A program made the position numbers and the translations under genes. From Bradyrhizobium sp. AZCC 1719 (GTDB taxonomy: Bacteria; Pseudomonadota; Alphaproteobacteria; Rhizobiales; Xanthobacteraceae): a stretch of DNA of 64,000 nucleotides. The stretch lies in the NCBI RefSeq assembly GCF_036924525.1, contig NZ_JAZHRU010000001.1, positions 310,001 through 374,000 on the forward strand, in the 5' to 3' direction. Of this stretch, positions 34,152 through 43,151 are shown piece by piece. How positions within the stretch are numbered: position 1 is the first letter of the stretch; every line of letters starts with the position of its first letter. The notes below the pieces were generated by a model, which did no database searches, was not told where the DNA came from, and was given only the letters and a program-made list of their open reading frames with translations.

Positions 34152-35864
34152 GTGACGATCGGTTCGCAACGAGATCTCGGGGTTCGCGTCGGCTTCGTCA
34201 GCGAGACCGGCAAGCGCTCCGCTAACGAGGATTATGTCGGGACCTGCCTCGGCCGGTCCGGCGTAAGCAATCGCGACATCGTCGCCGCCGTCGCCGACGG
34301 TGTCGGCGGACACAAGGGCGGACGCGAAGCCGCCGAGCTTGCGGTTCGTTGCTTCATCGACGCTTATTATTCTCTCCCCGAGACGCTCGGCGTGCGCCGC
34401 CGGGCGTCGCGCTCGCTGGAAGCCGCCAATAGCTGGATCTATACGCAAGGCCGCACCGATCCTCGGCTCAGCGGCATGAGTTGCGCCTTCTCGTCGATCA
34501 TCCTGTCGCGGCGGCTTTGCCACATCATTCACATCGGGGACACCCGCGCCTATCGCCTGAGCGAGGGACGCCTGGAGCGGTTGACCACCGACCACATCGC
34601 CGGACGCGGCGATCTCGCTCACCTGCTCAACCGCGCCATCGGCTTCGAGGATTTTGCCCGCTTCGACTACGCGACCGTCGGATTGCGGCAGCACGACAGG
34701 CTGCTGATCTGCAGCGACGGCGTTCATGGCGTACTCGCCGATCACCGGCTGCAGCTATTGTTAAGCGAGCGCGCTTCGCCGGAAGAATCCGCCCGCGCGC
34801 TCGTCGACGCGGCGCTGGATGCCGGCTCCACCGACAATATGACCGCACTGGTGCTCGATGTCGTCGACCTGCCGCCCGCCGACCGGGACGAGCTCACCCA
34901 CTCGATCGCGACGCTTCCGATCCTGGATTTGCCCGAGACGGGCGACCTGGTCGACGATTTCACGCTCGGCGAAATATTGTCGGACGGCCGCTACAGCCGG
35001 CTGTTCAAGGCCATCGACAAGCGGCAGGGCCGCGAAGTCGTGCTGAAGTTTCCGCATCCGCGCGTGGCCAGTGAGGGCTCCTATCGCCTCGCCTTCGTCC
35101 GCGAAGCGTGGGTCGCGGCGCGCGTGCGAAGCCTGTGGATCGGCGAGATCATCGAACTGCCCGCCGAACGGCAGTCCCGTCTCTATTCGGTGATGCCGCT
35201 CTACGAGGGCGAGACGCTGGAACAGCGCCTCAATCGTTCGCCGCAGCTTTCGCTGGCCGAAGGCATCGGCATCGCGACCAAGCTGGCGCGCGCGGTTGCC
35301 ACCCTGCACCGCGCCGGCATCATCCATCGCGACATCAAGCCCGACAACGTGATCCTGTTGAAGGCCGGCGGATTGCGGCTGGTCGACCTTGGCGTCGCGC
35401 GGGTGCCGTTGCTCGAGGACTTCCCGGCCGAGGATATTCCGGGCACGCCGAGCTATATGGCGCCGGAGTTGTTCGGCGGGCGGCCCGGCGACGAGTTTTC
35501 CGATCTCTATGCACTCGGCGTCACTGTGTACCGGATGTTCACTGCCGCCTATCCCTACGGCGAAATCGAACCGTTCTCGCGGCCTCGCTTCGGCAAGCCA
35601 ACCTACCTCTCGCGCTATCGCCCCGACCTGCCGGCCTGGCTGGACGCGGTGGTCGGCAAGGCGCTCAGCGTCGATCGTGCACAACGCTATGGCGACGTCA
35701 TCGAATTCTCGCACGAGCTCGAGAACGGCGCGATGTGGGCAAAGCCCGCCGTCACATCACGGCGCTCGCTCTACGAGCGCGATCCGCTGGTGTTCTGGAA
35801 GAGCCTGTCGGCGGGCCTGATCGTGCTCGTCATCCTGCTGCTTGCGTGGATAGTAAAAAATTAG
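34152..35864 (+). CDS. Bifunctional PP2C phosphatase / Ser-Thr protein kinase, membrane-anchored
   Basis: 570 aa from GTG 34152. Residues 8-240 are a PP2C phosphatase with its metal-binding Asp motifs: NED (25-27), ADGVGGH (48-54), GDTRAY, SDGVHG (188-193) and STDNMT (226-231). Residues 270-525 are a Hanks kinase: Lys299 in VVLKFPHP, catalytic HRDIKPDN (392-399), APE at 437-439. The DFG motif reads DLG (412-414). One membrane helix (553-568) ends the protein, leaving both domains in the cytoplasm. Similar fusions sit in nitrate assimilation loci of other proteobacteria; a role in setting transporter or enzyme activity is inferred. It probably shares the narK transcript. Confidence 0.92.
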   Translation: MTIGSQRDLGVRVGFVSETGKRSANEDYVGTCLGRSGVSNRDIVAAVADGVGGHKGGREAAELAVRCFIDAYYSLPETLGVRRRASRSLEAANSWIYTQGRTDPRLSGMSCAFSSIILSRRLCHIIHIGDTRAYRLSEGRLERLTTDHIAGRGDLAHLLNRAIGFEDFARFDYATVGLRQHDRLLICSDGVHGVLADHRLQLLLSERASPEESARALVDAALDAGSTDNMTALVLDVVDLPPADRDELTHSIATLPILDLPETGDLVDDFTLGEILSDGRYSRLFKAIDKRQGREVVLKFPHPRVASEGSYRLAFVREAWVAARVRSLWIGEIIELPAERQSRLYSVMPLYEGETLEQRLNRSPQLSLAEGIGIATKLARAVATLHRAGIIHRDIKPDNVILLKAGGLRLVDLGVARVPLLEDFPAEDIPGTPSYMAPELFGGRPGDEFSDLYALGVTVYRMFTAAYPYGEIEPFSRPRFGKPTYLSRYRPDLPAWLDAVVGKALSVDRAQRYGDVIEFSHELENGAMWAKPAVTSRRSLYERDPLVFWKSLSAGLIVLVILLLAWIVKN

Positions 35865-35892
35865 CCCGACGCTCCGGGTGGGGCGTCGGGCT
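35853..35892 (-). terminator. Rho-independent terminator for gabD
   Basis: On the minus strand a 10-bp stem (AGCCCGACGC / GCGTCGGGCT, 35863-35892) with a 10-nt loop is followed directly by AATTTTTTAC. It is a classical intrinsic terminator for the gabD transcript. The U-tract lies inside the last codons of the kinase gene on the other strand, and the stem also follows that gene's stop, so it may act weakly in both directions. Confidence 0.8.
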
Positions 35893-35937
35893 ACGGCACG
35901 TGAGCGAAGCAGACCGGGCTGGCTTCGCCAGTCGGGT

Positions 35938-37374
35938 TCACACCCCGGTCTGGGTGATGAACTTGGTATTGAAATAAGCCTCCATGGCCTCGGTGCCGCC
36001 TTCCGAGCCGTAGCCGGAATCCTTGACGCCGCCGAACGGCACTTCGGGCAGGGCCAGACCAAAACTGTTGATCGAGACCATGCCGGCTTCGATCGCCGCG
36101 CCGATCGCGGTCGCCGTCTTGGTCGAGCTGGTGAAGGCGTAGGACGCGAGACCGAACGGCAAGCGGTTGGCCTCCTCGGCCACCTCGTCGAAGGTCGAGA
36201 ACCGCGAGATCAGCGCCAGCGGCCCGAACGGCTCCTCGTTCATGGCACGCGCGTCCTTCGGCACGTCGCTGACGACCGTCGGCTCGAAGAAGTAGCCCTT
36301 GTTGCCGACGCGGTGCCCCCCGGTCTCGAGCTTGGCGCCCTTGCCGACCGCATCCTGCACCATGCCCTCGATGGCGGTGACGCGGCGCGGATTGGCGAGC
36401 GACCCCATCTTCGAGTCGGGATCGAGACCATTGCCGACCTTCATCGACTTGGCACCTTCGACGAACTTGTCGACGAATTCACGGAACACGTCGTCCTGCA
36501 CCAGCATGCGCGTCGGCGAGATGCAGACCTGGCCGGCATTGCGGTACTTTGCTGCCGCCAGAATCTTCGCCGCCGACGTGACGTCCGCGTCCTTGAATAC
36601 GATGGCCGGCGCGTGGCCGCCCAGCTCCATGGTGGCGCGCTTCATGTGCAGGCCCGCCAAGGCCGAGAGCTGCTTGCCCACGGTGGTCGAGCCGGTGAAG
36701 GAAATCTTGCGGATCACCGGATGCGGAATGAGATATTCCGAAATCTCTGACGGCACGCCGAAGACCAGGTTGATGACGCCATCGGGCACGCCCGCGTCAG
36801 CGAACGCCTTGATCAGTTGCGCCGGAGATGCCGGGGTTTCCTCGGGCGCTTTGACGATAATGGAGCAGCCGGCTGCGAGAGCCGCGGAGAGCTTGCGAAC
36901 GACCTGGTTGATTGGGAAATTCCAGGGCGAAAAGGCCGCAACCGGGCCAACCGGCTCCTTGACTGCGATCTGGTAAATGCCGGGACCACGGGCCGGGATC
37001 ACCCTTCCATAAGCGCGCTTGGCTTCCTCGGCGAACCACTCGATGATGTCGGCCGCCGCCATCGCTTCGATCTTCGCCTCGGCCAGCGTCTTGCCCTGCT
37101 CCATCGTCAACAGCGGCGCGATCTCGTCATTGCGCTCGCGCATGATTGCGGCCGCCTTGCGCATGATCTTGCAGCGGTCGAACGGCGCCACCGTGCGCCA
37201 GACCTTAAAGCCCCTGGCGGCGGCTTCCAGCGCGTCGTCAAGATCGGCACGGTCGGCGTGCGCAACGGTGCCGATCGTCTCTTCGGTCGCCGGGTTGAGC
37301 ACGGCGATAGTCCTGCCCGACTGGCTCGGACGCCATTTGCCGTTGATGAAGAGTTGGGTATTCGAATATGCCAC
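35938..37374 (-). CDS. gabD: NAD(P)-dependent succinate-semialdehyde dehydrogenase
   Basis: 478 aa aldehyde dehydrogenase. [21 protein letters not shown] (shortened: PWNFPINQV), [11 protein letters not shown], the catalytic Glu in TMELGGHAP and the nucleophilic Cys at about residue 283 in [11 protein letters not shown] are all present, with the GabD-like ending [19 protein letters not shown] given here as [10 protein letters not shown]. It oxidises succinate semialdehyde to succinate, the last step of GABA use; related semialdehydes are possible. AGGGAGAAAGTCTCGTGGC-type purine-rich sequence precedes the ATG. It stands alone, with a strong terminator after it. Confidence 0.9.
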   Translation of the reverse strand: MAYSNTQLFINGKWRPSQSGRTIAVLNPATEETIGTVAHADRADLDDALEAAARGFKVWRTVAPFDRCKIMRKAAAIMRERNDEIAPLLTMEQGKTLAEAKIEAMAAADIIEWFAEEAKRAYGRVIPARGPGIYQIAVKEPVGPVAAFSPWNFPINQVVRKLSAALAAGCSIIVKAPEETPASPAQLIKAFADAGVPDGVINLVFGVPSEISEYLIPHPVIRKISFTGSTTVGKQLSALAGLHMKRATMELGGHAPAIVFKDADVTSAAKILAAAKYRNAGQVCISPTRMLVQDDVFREFVDKFVEGAKSMKVGNGLDPDSKMGSLANPRRVTAIEGMVQDAVGKGAKLETGGHRVGNKGYFFEPTVVSDVPKDARAMNEEPFGPLALISRFSTFDEVAEEANRLPFGLASYAFTSSTKTATAIGAAIEAGMVSINSFGLALPEVPFGGVKDSGYGSEGGTEAMEAYFNTKFITQTGV

Positions 37375-37665
37375 GAGACTTTCTCCCTGAGCTTATTAGT
37401 CGCCAAATGGCGCGCGCGGCGGAAATCAGGCGCCTATATGATGGAAGCCCGATCGAATTGCAAAGCCGATTCAAGGGTGTGGCCGCGCAGCCGACGCATA
37501 GCGCCACCACGGCCCGCGCCATTTCGGGACTCCGATCGCTTCGAACCTCGGCTGCTGGGTGAGCGCCGCAAAATCAGGCTATTGCGTCGCGCCACCGTCA
37601 CCGACCAGCAGGAAAACTGCCTTGCCGGCTAGCGACCGGGAGGCCGCTCCAGCGGGCGGCCAGCG

Positions 37666-38781
37666 TCACGCCGCCAAAATCATTTCGGGCGCCGCTGCAG
37701 GCAAATTCTGGCTGTCGGCGACCGCGCGATTGGTGATCTGTCCGCGGTGCACGTTGAGTCCGGCGCGCAGATGCGGATCCTCGATCAGCGCGCGGATGCC
37801 CTTTTCAGCCAGCGCAAGGCCGAACGGCAGCGTGGCATTGTTGAGCGCATGGCTCGACGTCACCGGCACCGCGCCCGGCATGTTGGCGACGCAATAGTGC
37901 ACGATTTCGTCGACTAGATATGTCGGCGCCTGATGGGTCGTCGGCCGCGACGTCTCGAAGCAGCCGCCCTGGTCGATTGCGACATCGACCAGCACGGCAC
38001 GGCGTTTCATACGGGCGAGATGCGCGCGCGAGACGAGCTTCGGCGCGCTGGCCCCCGGCACCAGCACGGCGCCGATGACGACGTCGGCCGCAATGACTTC
38101 CTCTTCGATCGCTTCCAGCGTTGCATAGCGCGTGCGCACGCGTCCCTGGAACATCTCGTCGAGAACGCGAAGGCGCGGCAGCGAGCGGTCCAGGATCGCG
38201 ATATCGGCGCCGAGCCCTGCGGCCATCCGCGCGGCATGCGTGCCGACCACGCCGCCGCCGATCACCGCGATCCTGCTTGGCGCCACACCGGGCACCCCGC
38301 CGATCAGCTTGCCCATTCCGTCCGCCGATTTCCGCAAGGCAGCGCCCGCCGCCTCGATCGCCAACCGTCCCGCCACTTCACTCATCGGCGCAAGCAAAGG
38401 AAGCCCTCCATAGGCGTCGGTCACCGTCTCGTAAGCAATCGCCGTGCAGCCGGATGCCAGAAGCCCCTTGGTCTGCGCCGCGTCCGGCGCAAGGTGCAAA
38501 TAGGTAAAGAGGATCTGATTGTCGCGAAGCTGGCGCCATTCGGTCGGCTGCGGCTCCTTGACCTTGACCACCATATCAGCGGTCGCGAAAATTTCCGCAG
38601 CCGTATCCACGATTGCAGCGCCGGCCGAACGGTAGACATCATCACTTGCGCCAATGCCGATCCCCGCACCCTGCTCGACGATCACCTCGTGCCCCCGCGT
38701 CACATATTCCCGCACCGACGCCGGCGTCAGACCGACGCGATATTCCTCGACCTTGATTTCCCTGGGCACACCGATCCGCAT
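37666..38781 (-). CDS. ald: Alanine dehydrogenase
   Basis: 371 aa from ATG 38781, six bases after AGGAG; the ATG five codons earlier lacks that placing. It opens MRIGVPREIKVEEYRVGLTP, with the pyruvate/alanine-binding Arg and Lys (VKVKEPQ) and the NAD-binding VIGGGVVGTHAARMAAGLGA, then VLVDVAIDQGGCFETSRPT, typical of Ald. It interconverts L-alanine with pyruvate and ammonia. A divergent Lrp/AsnC gene lies across 140 bp, the usual arrangement for substrate-induced control. A GC-rich hairpin (37642-37661) is close to the stop; the 290 bp to gabD hold no gene. Confidence 0.94.
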   Translation of the reverse strand: MRIGVPREIKVEEYRVGLTPASVREYVTRGHEVIVEQGAGIGIGASDDVYRSAGAAIVDTAAEIFATADMVVKVKEPQPTEWRQLRDNQILFTYLHLAPDAAQTKGLLASGCTAIAYETVTDAYGGLPLLAPMSEVAGRLAIEAAGAALRKSADGMGKLIGGVPGVAPSRIAVIGGGVVGTHAARMAAGLGADIAILDRSLPRLRVLDEMFQGRVRTRYATLEAIEEEVIAADVVIGAVLVPGASAPKLVSRAHLARMKRRAVLVDVAIDQGGCFETSRPTTHQAPTYLVDEIVHYCVANMPGAVPVTSSHALNNATLPFGLALAEKGIRALIEDPHLRAGLNVHRGQITNRAVADSQNLPAAAPEMILAA

Positions 38782-38922
38782 GGGCTGCTCCTGCATTCGA
38801 GGTTGTCTGACTGCAGACAGAGTACTTCTGACTCGGCAACGCTTTTCGGCGAATTACGGCTTGCTGGACGCGATCTGCGCACATATTCTGCACATTAGCC
38901 TTGTAAATTGGTGACTTGTAGC

Positions 38923-39396
38923 GTGAATGAACTGGATCGCATTGATTATCGGATTCTGACCGAGCTCCTCGCTGACGCCCGGGCGAGCCAGATCGAGCTC
39001 GCTGAAAAGGTCGGACTATCGCCGACAGCCTGCGCGCGCCGCATCCGCCAACTCGAGGAAGGTGGGATTATCAGGGGCTATCGCGCCGATCTCGAGCCGA
39101 CTGCGCTCGGGCTCGTCACGACCGTCGTCGTCACCATCACGCTGGAAAAACAGAGCGAGGATTACCTGGCCGCGTTCGAAGCGGCGATCGCCCGCTGTCC
39201 GGATGTCGTGTCCTGTCATTTGATGTCGGGCAGCGACGATTATCACTTGCAGGTCATCGCACGCGACATCGCGGACTTCGAGCGCATCCACAAGCAACAT
39301 CTTTCACGGATGCCCGGGGTGGCGCGCATCCACTCGAGCTTTGCGATGCGCGAGGTGGTGCGCAGGGCCATCCCCGAGACGGCATTGCGGCGCTAG
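38923..39396 (+). CDS. Lrp/AsnC family regulator, probable controller of ald
   Basis: 157 aa from GTG 38923 (NELDRIDYRIL is the usual opening); GTG 38911 and TTG 38908 are in frame and possible. The N-terminal HTH includes ASQIELAEKVGLSPTACARRIRQLEE in two parts (helix SQIELAEKVG; recognition PTACARRIRQL). The RAM ligand domain follows, with VTITLEKQSEDYLAAFE and VVSCHLMSGSDDYHLQVIA. Lrp-type regulators next to ald respond to alanine. A direct repeat GCACAT-ATTCT-GCACAT (38879-38895) in the intergenic region is a possible binding site. Confidence 0.88.
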   Translation: MNELDRIDYRILTELLADARASQIELAEKVGLSPTACARRIRQLEEGGIIRGYRADLEPTALGLVTTVVVTITLEKQSEDYLAAFEAAIARCPDVVSCHLMSGSDDYHLQVIARDIADFERIHKQHLSRMPGVARIHSSFAMREVVRRAIPETALRR

Positions 39397-39527
39397 CCTC
39401 TTCGATCAGCTCGACGCAATCAGCACATCCAACCTACCAACGCATAGATGCGACGGCGAAGCGTCAGTCGTTTTCGGCGTCGTCCGGCGTGTTGCGTTCC
39501 GATGCTGCCGACCGGACCAAACGCGAC

Positions 39528-39573
39528 TTGACAGAACGCTAATCCACCGTATGTTACGTTATAACATAACGTA
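39528..39573 (+). promoter_or_regulatory. Sigma-70-type promoter with overlapping palindromic operator
   Basis: TTGACA (39528-39533), 16 bp and TATGTT (39550-39555) form a promoter. A perfect palindrome TACGTTAT-AAC-ATAACGTA covers 39555-39573, starting at the last base of the -10 and covering the start site. Its core GTTAT-N3-ATAAC resembles Zur/Fur-family boxes of alphaproteobacteria. It lies 41 bp ahead of the small gene at 39614. Confidence 0.6.
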
Positions 39574-39613
39574 CTTGCAAACCAAAGATGCCTTTCCGAC
39601 GGGGACCCCTTGC

Positions 39614-39796
39614 ATGGGCGAAATCGTTCGACTTGTTCCGAAGCCAGAGCTTGAGCGGGCTCGTTTAATTCGAGAGGCCCGCGCGATATACGACAGCATA
39701 TTTCCGCCGACGGATGCGGTCAGCCAGCACGCAGATGATCACCTCAACCAAGAGATGCAATCGGGCAGAAAAGGCCGGGCGGTACCGGGGCTCTGA
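39614..39796 (+). CDS. Small conserved hypothetical protein
   Basis: 60 aa (MGEIVRLVPKPELERARLIRE, shortened to 20 here as GEIVRLVPKPELERARLIRE). It has a charged N-terminal helix, an IYDSIFPPTDAV centre and a polar tail; no signal, membrane helix or Cys pair. Similar short proteins opening MGEIVRLVPK are widespread in Bradyrhizobium without known function. A strong-looking promoter with a palindromic operator lies just upstream, so expression is probably tightly regulated. In-frame codons upstream cross the promoter, so ATG 39614 is preferred. Confidence 0.65.
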   Translation: MGEIVRLVPKPELERARLIREARAIYDSIFPPTDAVSQHADDHLNQEMQSGRKGRAVPGL

Positions 39797-39838
39797 CCAG
39801 CAGCGACTCGATCGCGACCGGCATTCTGCCAGCTTCAT

Positions 39839-40717
39839 CTAGTGCATGCGATTCTCGACAGGCTTGCCCTTGAGGCCGTCGTGCGAGTGCCTGAGATCGA
39901 GCGTCGGCTTGGGTTGCTCCCTCACAAAGCTCTGCACCGTCTCCCCCGGACCGCCCTTCGCAATCGTGGTGCCGCCGTCAGCAAATATCAGCGCCCCCGT
40001 TACGAAGCTCGCCTCATCCGACGCGGCGAACGCAAAGACATTGGCCATCTCCTCCGGGGTGCCGCGCCGACCGAGCACGGTACCGGCAAGAGTCTGCTTC
40101 TCCATCTGCTCGTTCATCGGCCCGGTCTCCTTGTGCGTCCAGGCCGTATCGATGGGGCCAGGGCACACACAGAGAGCGCGCACGCCGTGTTTGCCCTGTT
40201 CGTAGGCCACGCCGCGCATGAAAGCGTGAAGGAAACCCTTCGAGCCGCCATAGGGCGCCGCCGTCGGCTCACCCATTTCGCCGGCCTCCGATCCCGTTGA
40301 AATCACGACACCCCGCGAGCGCTTCAGATGCGGCAGCGCAAACTTCGTCATCAGGAATGCAGAACGGACATTGTTACGCACGATGTAGTCGAACATCTCG
40401 ACCGAATGATCCTGGCATTCGGCAATTTCAGGAAAGACGCCAGCATTGTTGATCAGGACGTCGAGCCTGCCGAATGCGTCGATCGCCAGGGCGATGCATG
40501 CTTGCGCATCCACCTCGTCCGCAACATCGCCAAGAAAGGGTTCGGCCACGCCGCCGCGCGCCCGGATGGCATGGACGACGTCCTCCACCGGATCGGCGGG
40601 CAGTCCGGCAACAATGACTTTCGCACCTTCTCGCGCAAATTTATGGGCGATAGCTTCGCCGATTCCCGTCGCCGCACCTGTTACGATTGATGATTTGCCG
40701 TTCAGCCGTCCCGCCAT
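39839..40717 (-). CDS. SDR family oxidoreductase
   Basis: 292 aa from ATG 40717 (MAGRLNGKSSIVTGAATGIG); ATG 40723 is an alternative but lies too near GGAG. Motifs: TGAATGIG at 13-20, NNAG at 90-93, Ser around 140-143 and Tyr156-x3-Lys160 (YGGSK). Asp is missing after the second strand (VAGLPADP), which leans toward NADP. The C-terminal tail from about residue 260 (GETVQSFVREQPKP onward) is longer than usual and rich in His, Lys and Pro. Substrate unknown. Confidence 0.88.
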   Translation of the reverse strand: MAGRLNGKSSIVTGAATGIGEAIAHKFAREGAKVIVAGLPADPVEDVVHAIRARGGVAEPFLGDVADEVDAQACIALAIDAFGRLDVLINNAGVFPEIAECQDHSVEMFDYIVRNNVRSAFLMTKFALPHLKRSRGVVISTGSEAGEMGEPTAAPYGGSKGFLHAFMRGVAYEQGKHGVRALCVCPGPIDTAWTHKETGPMNEQMEKQTLAGTVLGRRGTPEEMANVFAFAASDEASFVTGALIFADGGTTIAKGGPGETVQSFVREQPKPTLDLRHSHDGLKGKPVENRMH

Positions 40718-41103
40718 CGTCATCCGCTCCGCTTTGCTCTGGTCCAAAGCGTTGAACACACTCGTACCCGCGATGTTCCGCGGCGCGCGTCATCGGCGTT
40801 CTTCCCGCCGCGCGTGGAACGACTGACGCAGTTTCTGCCGCGAGCGCCGAATGAACTCCGTTCCTTCGCAACATGCGGGCGCAGTCAGGGGCTGACGCTT
40901 TCAGTCGGAAAACTACAGGAGCGTCCGCGTCACTGAACCCGTGGACCGACAGCTCAAGCCACACAGTCCCAAGCTACAGGGCAGCAAGGTACGTAATCGC
41001 ACGACCTTCCATCGATGCAAACAGAAGGAACAGAGTGCCGAGCGGGAGCGGGCATGCCACAGGCGCACCCCGACACCCGCTCGTTCCATGCAACGCGTCG
41101 CCA
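40718..41103. other. Intergenic region without recognised gene
   Basis: 386 bp between the SDR start and the PEBP stop, both on the minus strand. Open frames here are short, lack ribosome binding sites and translate to Arg/Ser-rich sequence. I see no RNA gene or clear promoter, although the SDR promoter should lie at its left end. Confidence 0.5.
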
Positions 41104-41568
41104 CTACCTGCGGTACGTCCCGACGAGTTCAGCCTGGCCGATCATGTGCTTCTCGGCTGCTTTCCAGATGTCGACTACCGGCATGCTGGGCGACCGCGAT
41201 AGCTCGTCGACATCCAAAGCCGCTAGCTTGAAGTGATAGTGATGCGTACCATGACCCTTGGGCGGCGCGGGCCCGCCATAGCCTAGTTCGCCGAAATCGT
41301 TCATGCCCTTGCCGAGACGCTCCGTCTTTGGCCCGTGACCGATGGCTTCCGGCAGCATCGACCGCTCGCCCATGACGTTGTAGATGCCCCAATGCCGAAA
41401 CGTGCCGGACGGTGCATCCGGGTCCTCAACGATAAGGGCGAAGCTCTTCGTACCCGGTGGCGGATCCGACCATTGAAGCGGCGGAGACACATTCTGGCCG
41501 TCGCAAGTGTATTTGACCGGAATCGGCTGGTCGTCGTCGAATGCAGGACTCGTCAACTTGAACACCAT
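41104..41568 (-). CDS. YbhB/YbcL family (PEBP, Raf kinase inhibitor-like) protein
   Basis: 154 aa from ATG 41568, seven bases after GGGAG. The PEBP fold is shown by FKLTSPAFDDDQPIPVKYTCDG, split as KLTSPAFDDDQPIP and KYTCDGQNVSPPLQW, the ligand-site segment ALIVEDPDAPSGTFRHWGIYN (DPDAP and RHW) and YGGPAPPKGHGTHHYHF with GHGTHHY. These bind anionic groups; function in bacteria is unclear. No signal peptide. It is divergent from the erythromycin-esterase-like gene. Confidence 0.92.
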   Translation of the reverse strand: MVFKLTSPAFDDDQPIPVKYTCDGQNVSPPLQWSDPPPGTKSFALIVEDPDAPSGTFRHWGIYNVMGERSMLPEAIGHGPKTERLGKGMNDFGELGYGGPAPPKGHGTHHYHFKLAALDVDELSRSPSMPVVDIWKAAEKHMIGQAELVGTYRR

Positions 41569-41814
41569 ATGCAGACTCCCGTGCTCATGGAATGTAAGGG
41601 TCGCAGCGGCGGGCTCGCTCGGTCCTCCGGGGTGCAACCACACGCCTTGCCGGTCGATTCCGCCGATACGAAGGAACGTCGGACCGGCCCTTGAGTTGCT
41701 TCAACAAGGCCCGTTGATCGGCGTTTCCCGCGCGCGCTCAGAAGATCCTTGTAAAGGCGTGCGTCGGTACGCCGATGCCGGACAAGCGCAGCAACCATCT
41801 AGGGAACCCGGCGC

Positions 41815-43149
41815 ATGGCCCTTTCACCGGAAGCCGAACAAGTTCGCGAGAGGACTAATCGCGAGCTGATCGATCTCCTGCACGAGGCAGGCGAGCATCT
41901 CCCGGCGCCGGAGCAGGACGATTTCACGTCCTTTTTCGATCGATTCGGCCCTGCGAAAATCGTGATGCTCGGCGAAGCGACACATGGCACGTCAGAATTC
42001 TATCGGGCACGTACCGCCATCACCCGCCAGTTGATCGAGCACCACGGCTTCAACATCGTCGCGGTCGAGGCCGATTGGCCGGACGCAGCAGTGCTCGATC
42101 ACCTCGTGCGGCAACTGCCATCCGAGCCGCCCAAGGAGCGGCCGTTCGAACGTTTCCCGACCTGGATGTGGCGCAATATCGAAGTGAAGCAATTCATCGA
42201 TTATCTGCGCTTCCACAACGACGCGTGCGCTGCGGACCGGAGAGTCGAGTTGCGGGGGCTCGACGTCTACAGCCTCAACAGCTCCATTGCCGCAGTCATC
42301 GCGTATCTCGAACGCATCGACCCGGAACGCGCCCGCGTGGCGCGTGAACGCTATTCCTGCCTGACGCCGTGGCAGGCAGACCCTGCCGGTTACGGACGCG
42401 CCGTACTGTCCGGCCGAGACAGTTGCGAAGACGAGGTGGTGGCTCAATTGCGCGAGCTTCTGTCGCACCGGCTTTCGCATCAAGACGGCGACGAGGCCTT
42501 CTTCAATGCCGCGCAGAATGCGCGGATCGTGCGCGCGGCCGAGCAGTATTACCGCATCATGTATCGCGGCTCGACCGAGTCGTGGAACCTGCGCGACCGT
42601 CACATGTTCGACACGCTGCAATATGTGGTGCAGGAACGCGGGCCGCAGGCGAAGGCGGTGGTCTGGGCCCACAACTCCCACATCGGCAACGCTGCGGCAA
42701 CTTCGATGGGTTGGGGCGGCGAATTCAATATCGGTGAGCTCGTCCGCAACGCCTATGGCGACGAGGCCGTCTTGATCGGCTTCGGCACGGATCGCGGCAC
42801 AGTGGCTGCGGCCTCCGATTGGGGCGGCGAGATGGAGATCAAGTCGGTTCGGCCGGCACGCGAGGACAGCTATGAATACCTGCTCCGCCGCACTGGTCTG
42901 GCGCGATCACTGACCGATTTGCGGCCGCCCGGCCGAAGCGAGCTGCGCGACAGGTTGACCGGTCCCAGACTCGAGCGAGCCATTGGCGTCATCTATCGAC
43001 CCGAGACGGAGCTCCTCAGCCACTACTTCGAGGCGGTATTGCCCGAACAGTTCGACGCGTTCGTCTGGTTCGAAGACACCAAGGCGGTGACACCGCTTGC
43101 GACACGAGCCGTAGCGGGCGCGGCAGAGACCTATCCCTTTGGGTTCTGA
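41815..43149 (+). CDS. Erythromycin esterase family protein
   Basis: 444 aa, preceded by AGGGAACCCGGCGC. The EreA-like fold is recognised by VMLGEATHGTSEFYRAR (Glu and His of the active site), a second His/Glu region VAVEADWPDA, RNIEVKQFIDYLRFHN, and the AKAVVWAHNSHIGNA segment. Family members hydrolyse macrolide lactones, but most environmental homologues, including succinoglycan-biosynthesis-linked ones, have unknown substrates, so antibiotic resistance should not be assumed. The next gene starts two bases after its stop, so both form an operon. Confidence 0.9.
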   Translation: MALSPEAEQVRERTNRELIDLLHEAGEHLPAPEQDDFTSFFDRFGPAKIVMLGEATHGTSEFYRARTAITRQLIEHHGFNIVAVEADWPDAAVLDHLVRQLPSEPPKERPFERFPTWMWRNIEVKQFIDYLRFHNDACAADRRVELRGLDVYSLNSSIAAVIAYLERIDPERARVARERYSCLTPWQADPAGYGRAVLSGRDSCEDEVVAQLRELLSHRLSHQDGDEAFFNAAQNARIVRAAEQYYRIMYRGSTESWNLRDRHMFDTLQYVVQERGPQAKAVVWAHNSHIGNAAATSMGWGGEFNIGELVRNAYGDEAVLIGFGTDRGTVAAASDWGGEMEIKSVRPAREDSYEYLLRRTGLARSLTDLRPPGRSELRDRLTGPRLERAIGVIYRPETELLSHYFEAVLPEQFDAFVWFEDTKAVTPLATRAVAGAAETYPFGF

Positions 43150-43151
43150 TC

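Noticed and set aside
37559..37897. Plus-strand 112-codon frame
   Set aside because: Overlaps the end of ald on the opposite strand and has Arg/Ser/Ala-rich shadow composition.
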